Assembly (NCBI GenBank): GCA_017547865.1
Contig: JAFYOA010000123.1
Span: 1-7,962 of the forward strand
Direction: 5' to 3'
DNA from: Clostridia bacterium
GTDB lineage: Bacteria > Bacillota_A > Clostridia > Oscillospirales > Acutalibacteraceae
DNA length: 7,962 nt
Shown: positions 1 to 5,986 of the stretch, one piece after another
How the letters are laid out: each line of letters begins with the position of its first letter
Position numbering within the stretch: the stretch's first letter is position 1
Position numbers and translations under genes: made by a program
The notes under the pieces: model-generated
Databases searched by the model: none
The model's input: only the letters and a program-made list of their open reading frames with translations
What the model was told of the DNA's origin: nothing

Positions 1-1694
1 TGCAGTACACCATGTACGTTACCCACGGCACCCGCGAACCCTACGAAATGACCAACTATTCCCGTCGCCGTCAGGCTTTGGCTAAACTGATGAACGCCGA
101 ATATGCCGAGGCCAAGGGCAGATTCATTCCGGATATCATCAACGGCATGTGGGCCATTATGGACGAAGCCACCTGGGTGGTGCCTGCCCACAACTACAAG
201 CGCCCGGAGCCCGTGCAGATGCTGCCGGACTTTAAAAAGCCCATCATCATCGACCTGTTCTCCGCCGGTACCGCCGGCCTGCTGGCCAACGCCTACTATC
301 TCTTCAAAGAGCAGATCGATGCCGTGACCCCGCTGGTGCTGGAGCGCCTGGAAATGGTCATGAACGAGCGCATCCTGAAGCCCTTTATGGAAAACCTGTA
401 TTGGTGGAGCGGCATGCAGGTGTGGTGGACCAACAACTGGAACCCCTGGATCCTCTCCAATATTCTCACCTGCTTTGGTTTGGTGGAAAAGAACGAAGAC
501 CGCCGTGCCGCTGCCGTGGCCCGCAGTGTATGGATGCTGGAAAAATTCCTGGGTGAGTACCATCCGGATGGCGGCTGCGACGAAGGCCCCAGCTATTGGG
601 GCGTGGCCGGTGCCTCTCTGTTTGACTGCCTGAGCGAACTGGATGCCCTGACCGGCGGCGCTTTCCAGCCTTATTTTGAAAATTCTCTCATCCGCAACAT
701 TGGCCTGTACATTTGCCGCGCCCACATTGCCGGCCCGTACTTCACCAACTATGCGGATGCTCCCCGTAAGTTCCGTGCTTCTCCCGTGCTGATCTACCGC
801 TACGGCAAGGCCATTGGCGACCGCGGCATGATGCAGATGGGTGCTGCTTTGTTCCGCCTGTATGCAGCGGAAGACGGCTTTACGCGCACCGACGTGGCCA
901 TTCACACCCATTACCGCCAGATGATGGAAATGCTGACCCGCCAGGAGATCGAAGCGGAAGAGCCCAAGTTCCCCCTGCTGGAGGACGAATACATCGAAGG
1001 CATTCAGTTTGTGGCCGGCCGTACCAAGGGTGGGGAAGAGAAGGGCCTGTACCTCTCTGCCAAGGGTGGCTACAACGATGAAAGCCACAACCACAACGAT
1101 ATCGGTACCTTTATCCTGTTCTCCGACGGCCAGCCTGCCATCGTGGACATCGGTTCCGGCCTGTATACCAAGCAGACTTTCAGTGAAGAGCGCTATGAGA
1201 TCCCGCAGATGCAGTCCTCTTACCACAACCTGCCGGAGATTAACGGCAAGATGCAGAAGGATGGCGCCCAGTACAAGTCCCGCAATGTTTCTCATAAAAC
1301 GGAGAACGGCGTGACCACCTTCAGCCTGGATATCGCCGATCCCTACGTGGATGCCGGCGTGGAGACCTGGCAGCGTACCTTTACCTTTGACCGTGGCGCC
1401 AACACCCTGACGGTGAAGGATGAAGCTGCCTTTGCCGCCGAAAAGAACCATGCCGATACCATGTTCATCGTGCCGGCCGAACCTGTAATTGAAGGCAATG
1501 CCGTGACCATTCCTGTGGATGGCGGCCGTGATGTGGTGATTGCCGGCGAAGGTGTGACCTTTACCGCCGAACGTTTTGATGTAAGCTACGACAAGAACCT
1601 GAATACCTTGTGGAACGGTGCTGTGTGGCGTGTAAAAGCTGCTGCCGATTGCGAAAAGACACACAAACAGGTGTTCACCATTTCTCAGAAATAA
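1..1694 (+). CDS. Heparinase II/III-like lyase, paralogue 1 (5' end cut by window)
   Basis: This is the 3' part of a putative polysaccharide lyase. The reading frame is open from the first base: the codons before the ATG at 12 read Gln-Tyr-Thr and align with LQYT (residues 62-65) of paralogue 4. The ATG is therefore an internal Met, and about 62 residues lie outside the window. Counting from that ATG, the visible active-site candidates are N141/N142 in TNNWNPW, Y195 in EGPSYW, H359 and H361 in ESHNHND, the Asp of AIVDIGSG and the His of SSYHNLPEING. The first part is the alpha-helical toroid; the part after about residue 330 is the beta-sandwich with the Hepar_II_III motif. Compared with gene 4 it has about five extra residues after VPAHN, and a shorter, differently composed segment after LYAAEDG. 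The family call is firm; substrate and exact CAZy family are unknown. Confidence 0.9.
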   Translation, partial: QYTMYVTHGTREPYEMTNYSRRRQALAKLMNAEYAEAKGRFIPDIINGMWAIMDEATWVVPAHNYKRPEPVQMLPDFKKPIIIDLFSAGTAGLLANAYYLFKEQIDAVTPLVLERLEMVMNERILKPFMENLYWWSGMQVWWTNNWNPWILSNILTCFGLVEKNEDRRAAAVARSVWMLEKFLGEYHPDGGCDEGPSYWGVAGASLFDCLSELDALTGGAFQPYFENSLIRNIGLYICRAHIAGPYFTNYADAPRKFRASPVLIYRYGKAIGDRGMMQMGAALFRLYAAEDGFTRTDVAIHTHYRQMMEMLTRQEIEAEEPKFPLLEDEYIEGIQFVAGRTKGGEEKGLYLSAKGGYNDESHNHNDIGTFILFSDGQPAIVDIGSGLYTKQTFSEERYEIPQMQSSYHNLPEINGKMQKDGAQYKSRNVSHKTENGVTTFSLDIADPYVDAGVETWQRTFTFDRGANTLTVKDEAAFAAEKNHADTMFIVPAEPVIEGNAVTIPVDGGRDVVIAGEGVTFTAERFDVSYDKNLNTLWNGAVWRVKAAADCEKTHKQVFTISQK

Positions 1695-1704
1695 ACAGAT
1701 GCAG

Positions 1705-1731
1705 GCGCGGGGCAGCAGCTCCGCGCTTTTT
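1705..1731 (+). terminator. Intrinsic terminator after paralogue 1
   Basis: A 9-bp stem pairs 1705-1713 (GCGCGGGGC) with 1718-1726 (GCTCCGCGC), with one G-U pair and a four-base loop AGCA. Five T residues follow. It begins 10 bases after the stop codon, so it should end the transcript of the first gene before the next promoter. Confidence 0.88.
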
Positions 1732-1751
1732 CTATATGAGAAAAAACCGCG

Positions 1752-1780
1752 TTGACGTGAAAACACAGCTGTGCTATACT
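1752..1780 (+). promoter_or_regulatory. Housekeeping-sigma promoter of paralogue 2
   Basis: The -35 box TTGACG (1752-1757) and -10 box TATACT (1775-1780) are separated by exactly 17 bases; each matches the consensus at five of six positions. Transcription would start near 1787, giving a leader of about 37 bases. The promoter lies just after a terminator, so this gene can be transcribed alone. Confidence 0.85.
1764..1773. promoter_or_regulatory. Candidate operator: palindrome in promoter spacer
   Basis: CACAGCTGTG is a perfect 10-bp palindrome lying wholly between the -35 and -10 boxes, where a bound repressor would block polymerase. A 10-bp palindrome can arise by chance in a region this size, so the site is tentative. 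It does not resemble the palindromes before the next two genes. Confidence 0.3.
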
Positions 1781-1795
1781 GAAGCCAACAGGAAG

Positions 1796-1816
1796 TGCCG
1801 CAAAACGGCAAGGAGG
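1796..1816 (+). promoter_or_regulatory. Small leader hairpin abutting the ribosome binding site of paralogue 2
   Basis: TGCCG (1796-1800) can pair with CGGCA (1806-1810) around a CAAAA loop. The hairpin ends one base before AGGAGG (1811/1812-1816), which lies 7 bases upstream of ATG 1824 and fixes that start. The five-pair stem is too short to claim regulation, but it could affect ribosome access or mRNA stability. Confidence 0.4.
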
Positions 1817-1823
1817 AACTGTC

Positions 1824-3713
1824 ATGTCCAAACTGCTTACAGCCTACTACTCTCCCACAAGTGTTGCGCCGCTGCTGGTACCCCAGCCTGCGTTTCACCC
1901 CTATCCCCGGTGGGGAGAGGAAAACACCCTGACCAAAGCTCAAAAAGCAGAGATGATTGCTGCCGGCGAAGCGTACCTGGGGTACGGCTGGCCTGTAGCC
2001 ACCGCTATGCAATACCTGGCTTTTGCCACCATAGGCAGCCGTGTGCACTACGAAACCCCCAATGCAGCCAACCGCCGTGCGCTTTCTGCGCTGATCGATG
2101 CGGAATACGCCGAGCAGAAGGGCCGCTTTATCCCGGATATCATCAACGGTTTGTGGGCCGCCATGGACGAAGCCACCTGGGTGGTGCCTGCCCATAACGA
2201 TGGCCACGAACTGCCGAATTTTGATCGTCCTGCCATCATCGGCCTGTTTTCCGCCGGTACTTCCGGTATGCTGGCCAATGCCTATTATCTGTTCAAAGAG
2301 CAGATCGATGCCGTAACACCCCTGGTGCTCCGCCGCCTTGAAAAAGTGCTCGAAGAGCGCATGATGGCTCCGTTTATGGATAACCTGTACTGGTGGTCCG
2401 GGGCAACGGGCACTGCCGCCTGCAACTGGACACCGTGGATCGTTTCCAACGCCCTGCTGTGCTTTGGCATACTGGAAAAAGACGAGGCTCGCCGCGCAGC
2501 TGCGGTTGCCCGGGGTATTTGGATGGTGGATAACTTTTTGGATGAATACAACCTGGACGGCGGCTGCGATGAAGGCCCCAGCTACTGGGGAAAGGCCGGC
2601 GGTGCGTTGTTCGATTGCCTTTGCCTGCTGGGCGACCTGACCGGCGGCGCTTTTGAAAGCCTGTTCAAAGAACCTTTGGTGCAGAATATTGGCCGCTATA
2701 TTTACCGTGCCCATATTGTGGATGGTGATTTTACCAACTACGCGGATGCCCAGCGGAAATTCCGTGCTTCCACCGATATGATCTACCGCTACGGCAAGAA
2801 GATTGACGACGACAATATGGTGCGGCTGGGTGTGGCACTGCACCGGCTGTATAAAGAAGAGGATTCCCACGTGGACCCCGAGGCGGCAAAAGTGCCGGAT
2901 ATGCACGGCGATTACCGCCATCACTACCGCCATATGGTGGCTGCTGTTTCCTTTGCGGAACTGGAGAACGCGGAAGACCGCGGTTTCCCCCTGCTGGAAA
3001 GCGTGTTTATTGACGGCACCGAGATGATCGCCGAGCGGCAGCAGGGCGGTACCACCGAAGGACTGTATCTTTCTGCCAAGGGCGGCCACAACAACGAGAG
3101 CCACAACCACAACGATATCGGCAGCTTTGTGGTGTATTCCGACGGCCAGCAGGCCATTGTGGACCTGGGTGCCGGCCTGTACACCGCCAAAACCTTCGGC
3201 CCGGAGCGCTACACCATTCCCCAAATGCAGTCTTCGTACCATAATCTTCCGGAGATCAACGGGGTGATGCAGCACGAGGGTGCGCAGTATACTTCTGCCA
3301 ATGTTTCTTATAAAAACGAAGGCGGCGTGACGGTTTTCTCCGAGGACATTGCCGGGGCTTACCCCACTGCAGCGGGCGTGAACACCTGGCAGCGCACGTT
3401 CACATTTAACCGCGCTGAAAAAACGATCATCCTTGCGGATGAAGCGGAGTTTGTCGGGGAAAAGAACCACCTGGAGACCATGTTCATTTTGCCGGTGGAG
3501 CCGGTTCTGGAAGGCGGCGTCGTGACCATCCCTCTGGAGAATGCCCGTCCGGTGGTTATCACCGGTGAAGATGTGACTTTCTCCGTGGAGGAAGTGGATC
3601 TTTCTTACGATGAAAAGCTGTATATTTACTGGAATAAGCGCGTGTGGCGGGTGAAAGCCGCTGCCGATTGCGGTAAAAACTACAGCCGCCGTTTTACCAT
3701 TGCGCAACCATAA
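1824..3713 (+). CDS. Heparinase II/III-like lyase, paralogue 2 (629 aa, complete)
   Basis: This putative uronic-acid lyase starts at an ATG with AGGAGG 7 bases upstream, and its N-terminus aligns with those of genes 3 and 4. There is no hydrophobic leader, so the protein should be cytoplasmic. Residues 1 to about 390 form the helical toroid and about 400-629 the beta-sandwich. Candidate catalytic residues are N201, Y254 and H427, with H429, D447 and H473 as a likely metal site by analogy with heparinase II. Its oddity is the Asn motif. The other three paralogues read NNWNPW, but this one reads CNWTPW (residues 200-205), so the first and third Asn are replaced by Cys and Thr. The loop before it (ATGTAA) is also small and non-aromatic, unlike MQVWWT or LWYYDPP in genes 1 and 3. 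Expect a different substrate or reduced activity. Confidence 0.93.
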   Translation: MSKLLTAYYSPTSVAPLLVPQPAFHPYPRWGEENTLTKAQKAEMIAAGEAYLGYGWPVATAMQYLAFATIGSRVHYETPNAANRRALSALIDAEYAEQKGRFIPDIINGLWAAMDEATWVVPAHNDGHELPNFDRPAIIGLFSAGTSGMLANAYYLFKEQIDAVTPLVLRRLEKVLEERMMAPFMDNLYWWSGATGTAACNWTPWIVSNALLCFGILEKDEARRAAAVARGIWMVDNFLDEYNLDGGCDEGPSYWGKAGGALFDCLCLLGDLTGGAFESLFKEPLVQNIGRYIYRAHIVDGDFTNYADAQRKFRASTDMIYRYGKKIDDDNMVRLGVALHRLYKEEDSHVDPEAAKVPDMHGDYRHHYRHMVAAVSFAELENAEDRGFPLLESVFIDGTEMIAERQQGGTTEGLYLSAKGGHNNESHNHNDIGSFVVYSDGQQAIVDLGAGLYTAKTFGPERYTIPQMQSSYHNLPEINGVMQHEGAQYTSANVSYKNEGGVTVFSEDIAGAYPTAAGVNTWQRTFTFNRAEKTIILADEAEFVGEKNHLETMFILPVEPVLEGGVVTIPLENARPVVITGEDVTFSVEEVDLSYDEKLYIYWNKRVWRVKAAADCGKNYSRRFTIAQP

Positions 3714-3718
3714 ATCTG

Positions 3719-3751
3719 CAGCCGTTTGGGGAACCGACCGGCTGTTTTTTT
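3719..3751 (+). terminator. Intrinsic terminator after paralogue 2
   Basis: CAGCCG (3719-3724) pairs with CGGCTG (3739-3744) around a 14-base loop that may fold further. Seven T residues (3745-3751) follow directly. It starts 5 bases after the stop codon. Confidence 0.85.
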
Positions 3752-3780
3752 GCACAAAGAGAAGTGAAAAACTTTGTTGT

Positions 3781-3794
3781 GTCAATGAATTGAC
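3781..3794. promoter_or_regulatory. Candidate operator: inverted repeat over the -35 box
   Basis: GTCAATGAATTGAC has perfect 6-bp arms with a two-base centre, and its right arm covers most of the -35 box of the next promoter. A protein bound here would compete with polymerase. Arms this short can occur by chance, and part of the symmetry is the -35 box itself. Confidence 0.35.
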
Positions 3795-3818
3795 TTGAAA
3801 AGGTTGCACTGTTATACT
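3790..3818 (+). promoter_or_regulatory. Housekeeping-sigma promoter of paralogue 3
   Basis: TTGACT (3790-3795) and TATACT (3813-3818) have an ideal 17-base spacer; each box differs from consensus at one position. The start point is expected near 3825, leaving an unusually long leader of about 110 bases before the ATG at 3935. The leaders of genes 2 and 4 are about 37 and 48 bases. Confidence 0.87.
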
Positions 3819-3830
3819 AAAATCATGGAA

Positions 3831-3919
3831 AAAGAAATCGCAGCCGTATCCCCCTGCTGCCGGCGGAGAATCCGCTCCGCTTTAGGGATAGAGACGGTTG
3901 GGGATTTCTTTGTTTTTTT
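3831..3919 (+). promoter_or_regulatory. Long leader hairpin plus T-tract: candidate attenuator of paralogue 3
   Basis: The leader folds on itself almost end to end. AAAGAAATC (3831-3839) pairs perfectly with GATTTCTTT (3903-3911). CAGCCGT (3841-3847) pairs with ACGGTTG (3894-3900) with one G-U pair. ATCCC (3848-3852) pairs with GGGAT (3885-3889). An apical GCGGAG (3863-3868) pairs with CTCCGC (3875-3880). One base after the outer stem come seven T residues (3913-3919), then the GGGAGG ribosome binding site (3921-3926). This is the form of an intrinsic terminator lying between promoter and gene. Read-through would be needed to express gene 3, and the terminated product would be a small RNA of about 95 bases. 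I do not recognise a known riboswitch class. The fold is seen in the sequence; attenuation is inferred. Confidence 0.6.
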
Positions 3920-3934
3920 AGGGAGGAAAACTGT

Positions 3935-5851
3935 ATGTTTGAAAAATTTTACGATGCCGCAGCGGTAGCCGCTGCGCTGACACCCCGGGATGTGTATTTG
4001 CCTTTCCCCAAGTGTGGTGAACCGAATACGCTGACGGCTGAGCAAAAAAGCGCGATGATCGCCGCAGGTGAAAAGTACCTGGATTACGGCTGGCCCATTG
4101 GCACTGCCATGGATTACATGACATCGTCCCGCACTGGTAACCGCCGCCTGTATGAGGGCAGTGAATACCGCGAACGCCGCAACGCGTTGGCCGCCCTGCT
4201 GGATGCGGAATACGCGGAAAACAAAGGCCGCTTTATTCCGCAGATCATCAACGGTGTGTGGGCGATTATGGACGAAGCCAGCTGGGTGCCGCCTGCCCAC
4301 AATGCGGAATGGTACATTCGCCATACCACGCGTGTGGAAGTGGTTCGGGATGGCAACTGGGAACTGCCGAACTTTGACGATCCCACCATCATCGATCTGT
4401 TTGCCGGCGGTACCGCCGGTCTGCTGGCCCATGCCTATTATCTGTTCAAAGAGCAGGTGGATGCGGTGACGCCGCTGGTTTTCCGCCGGTTGGAAAAGGT
4501 GATGGAAGAGCGGATCTTCAAGCCTTTTATGGAAAATGCCTACTGGTGGACCGGCCTGTGGTATTATGATCCGCCGAACAACTGGAACCCCTGGATCCTT
4601 TCCAATATTCTTTCCTGCTACGGCTATATGTGCGCCGATGAAGAAAAGCGGGCGGCCGGTATTGCCCGCGCCTGTGTGATGCTGGATAAATTCCTGGGCG
4701 GCTACGATAGCGACGGCGGCTGCGACGAAGGCCCCAGCTACTGGGGTGTGGCCGGTGCTTCTCTGTGCGATTGCCTGTGTGAACTGAGCGCCTTGCTGGG
4801 TGAGAGCTTTGACGGCTGCTTTGCCGAACCGCTGGTGCAGAACATTGGCCGCTATATTTACAAAGCCCATATTGCCGGCGAATATTTTACCAACTATGCC
4901 GATGCCCCCAAGCATTTCCGTGCATCCTGCGATCTGATCTACCGCTACGGCAAGATGATTGATGATGACAACATGGTGCGGCTGGGCGTGGCCCTGTATA
5001 ACCTGTATAAAGATTTGGACGGCAGCAAGAACGATGCCGCCATGCTGGATACCCACCGCTATTACCGCCATATGCATTCGATGCTGGGCGAAGCGAAGAT
5101 CGCTGCGGAAGAGAACCGCGGGTTCCCCCTGGTGGAAGATACCTACATGGACGGCGTACAGCAGATTTCTGCCCGACAGACCGGCGGCAGTACCGAAGGC
5201 ATGTACCTGGGTGCAAAATTCGGTACCAACGCCGAAAGCCATAACCACAACGATGTGGGCACCTTTGTTTTGTATTCCGATGGCCAGCCGGTGATCGTGG
5301 ATATCGGTTCCGGTGAATACAATGCCAAAACCTTCAGCGCCCAGCGGTACGAAGTGCCCCAGATGGGTTCGCCTCACCACAATGTGCCGCTGATCAACGG
5401 TGTGCCCCAGGAAGTGGGCGAAGAACACAACGCCAAAGACGTGGCCTACACCTGCGAAAACGGTGTGACCACTTTTGGTGCAGATATTTCCCCGGCGTAT
5501 TTGCCGGCAGCCGGTGTGAACAGCTGGCGGCGTACCTTTACCTTTAACCGAAGCGAAAAAACGGTGACCATTAGCGATGAAGCTGAATTCGCAGGCGAAA
5601 AGAATTTTGCCGAGACCATGTTCATCGTTCCGGTGGAGCCGGTGATTGACGGCAGCACCGTGACCATTGCCGTGGAAGGTGCCCGCCCGGTGGTGCTGAC
5701 CGGCGAAGGCGTGCGCTTTACTGCGGAAGAAGTGGACCTGACCTACGACCCGCGCCTGACGGAAAACTGGAACGGTAAAGTATGGCGTGTGAAAGCTGCA
5801 GCGGAATGCGTCGAAACCCTTCGACAGACCTTTACGGTTCAGCAGAAATAA
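3935..5851 (+). CDS. Heparinase II/III-like lyase, paralogue 3 (638 aa, complete, most divergent)
   Basis: The start is set by GGGAGG 8 bases upstream and by N-terminal alignment (MFEKFYDAAAVAAALTP) to genes 2 and 4; there is no signal peptide. Conserved active-site candidates are N215/N216 of NNWNPW, Y269 of EGPSYW, H436 and H438 of ESHNHND, D456 and H482. Several features set it apart. Residues 124-142 form a loop about 16 residues longer than in genes 2 and 4, rich in aromatic and basic residues (W126, Y127, R129, H130, R133, R138, W142). The segment before the Asn motif is aromatic (LWYYDPP). The sequence before the catalytic His is AKFGTNAESH instead of AKGGHNNESH, and SSYHNLPEING has become SPHHNVPLING. 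These changes cluster around the presumed substrate cleft, so a distinct substrate is likely. Helical toroid then beta-sandwich, as in its neighbours. Confidence 0.93.
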   Translation: MFEKFYDAAAVAAALTPRDVYLPFPKCGEPNTLTAEQKSAMIAAGEKYLDYGWPIGTAMDYMTSSRTGNRRLYEGSEYRERRNALAALLDAEYAENKGRFIPQIINGVWAIMDEASWVPPAHNAEWYIRHTTRVEVVRDGNWELPNFDDPTIIDLFAGGTAGLLAHAYYLFKEQVDAVTPLVFRRLEKVMEERIFKPFMENAYWWTGLWYYDPPNNWNPWILSNILSCYGYMCADEEKRAAGIARACVMLDKFLGGYDSDGGCDEGPSYWGVAGASLCDCLCELSALLGESFDGCFAEPLVQNIGRYIYKAHIAGEYFTNYADAPKHFRASCDLIYRYGKMIDDDNMVRLGVALYNLYKDLDGSKNDAAMLDTHRYYRHMHSMLGEAKIAAEENRGFPLVEDTYMDGVQQISARQTGGSTEGMYLGAKFGTNAESHNHNDVGTFVLYSDGQPVIVDIGSGEYNAKTFSAQRYEVPQMGSPHHNVPLINGVPQEVGEEHNAKDVAYTCENGVTTFGADISPAYLPAAGVNSWRRTFTFNRSEKTVTISDEAEFAGEKNFAETMFIVPVEPVIDGSTVTIAVEGARPVVLTGEGVRFTAEEVDLTYDPRLTENWNGKVWRVKAAAECVETLRQTFTVQQK

Positions 5852-5855
5852 TTTT

Positions 5856-5887
5856 AAGGCCGTCCGGTATTTTCCGGGCGGCTTTTT
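5856..5887 (+). terminator. Intrinsic terminator after paralogue 3
   Basis: GCCGTCCGG (5859-5867) pairs with CCGGGCGGC (5874-5882), nine pairs with one G-U, around the loop TATTTT. Five T residues (5883-5887) follow; flanking A residues at 5856-5857 may extend the stem into the T-tract. Confidence 0.9.
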
Positions 5888-5903
5888 GTTTGAAAGATAG
5901 ATA

Positions 5904-5932
5904 TTGTGTCGGCTTTGCGGCTGTGTTATAAT
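5904..5932 (+). promoter_or_regulatory. Housekeeping-sigma promoter of paralogue 4
   Basis: A perfect -10 box TATAAT (5927-5932) lies 17 bases after TTGTGT (5904-5909), which keeps only the TTG of the -35 consensus. Transcription should start near 5939. The weak -35 paired with a perfect -10 suggests a promoter that may be helped or controlled by a bound factor. Confidence 0.75.
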
Positions 5933-5949
5933 CACGTTGTAGAGTTGTA

Positions 5950-5966
5950 TTGCCAATGATTGGCAA
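5950..5966. promoter_or_regulatory. Candidate operator: 17-bp palindrome in leader of paralogue 4
   Basis: TTGCCAATGATTGGCAA has perfect 8-bp arms around one central base. It lies about 11 to 27 bases after the predicted start point, between the -10 box and the GGGAGG ribosome binding site (5972-5977). This is a usual place for a roadblock operator of a sugar-responsive repressor. No T-tract follows, so it is not a terminator; as RNA it could only form a hairpin with a very tight loop. The symmetry is unlikely to be chance. The binding protein is not in the window. Confidence 0.65.
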
Positions 5967-5986
5967 AAATTGGGAGGTAAGTTTGT

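Noticed and set aside
12..14. ATG at 12 as the true start of gene 1.
   Set aside because: The frame is open upstream and the preceding codons align with residues 62-65 of paralogue 4; no ribosome binding site precedes it.
1610..2197. A 195-codon plus-strand frame joining the end of gene 1 to the start of gene 2.
   Set aside because: It overlaps both real genes in another frame, crosses a terminator and a promoter, and has no ribosome binding site or recognisable domain.
3754..3777. Inverted repeat ACAAAG/CTTTGT upstream of the gene 3 promoter as an operator.
   Set aside because: Six-base A/T-rich arms separated by 12 bases are easily due to chance, and the site lies upstream of the -35 with no supporting signal.
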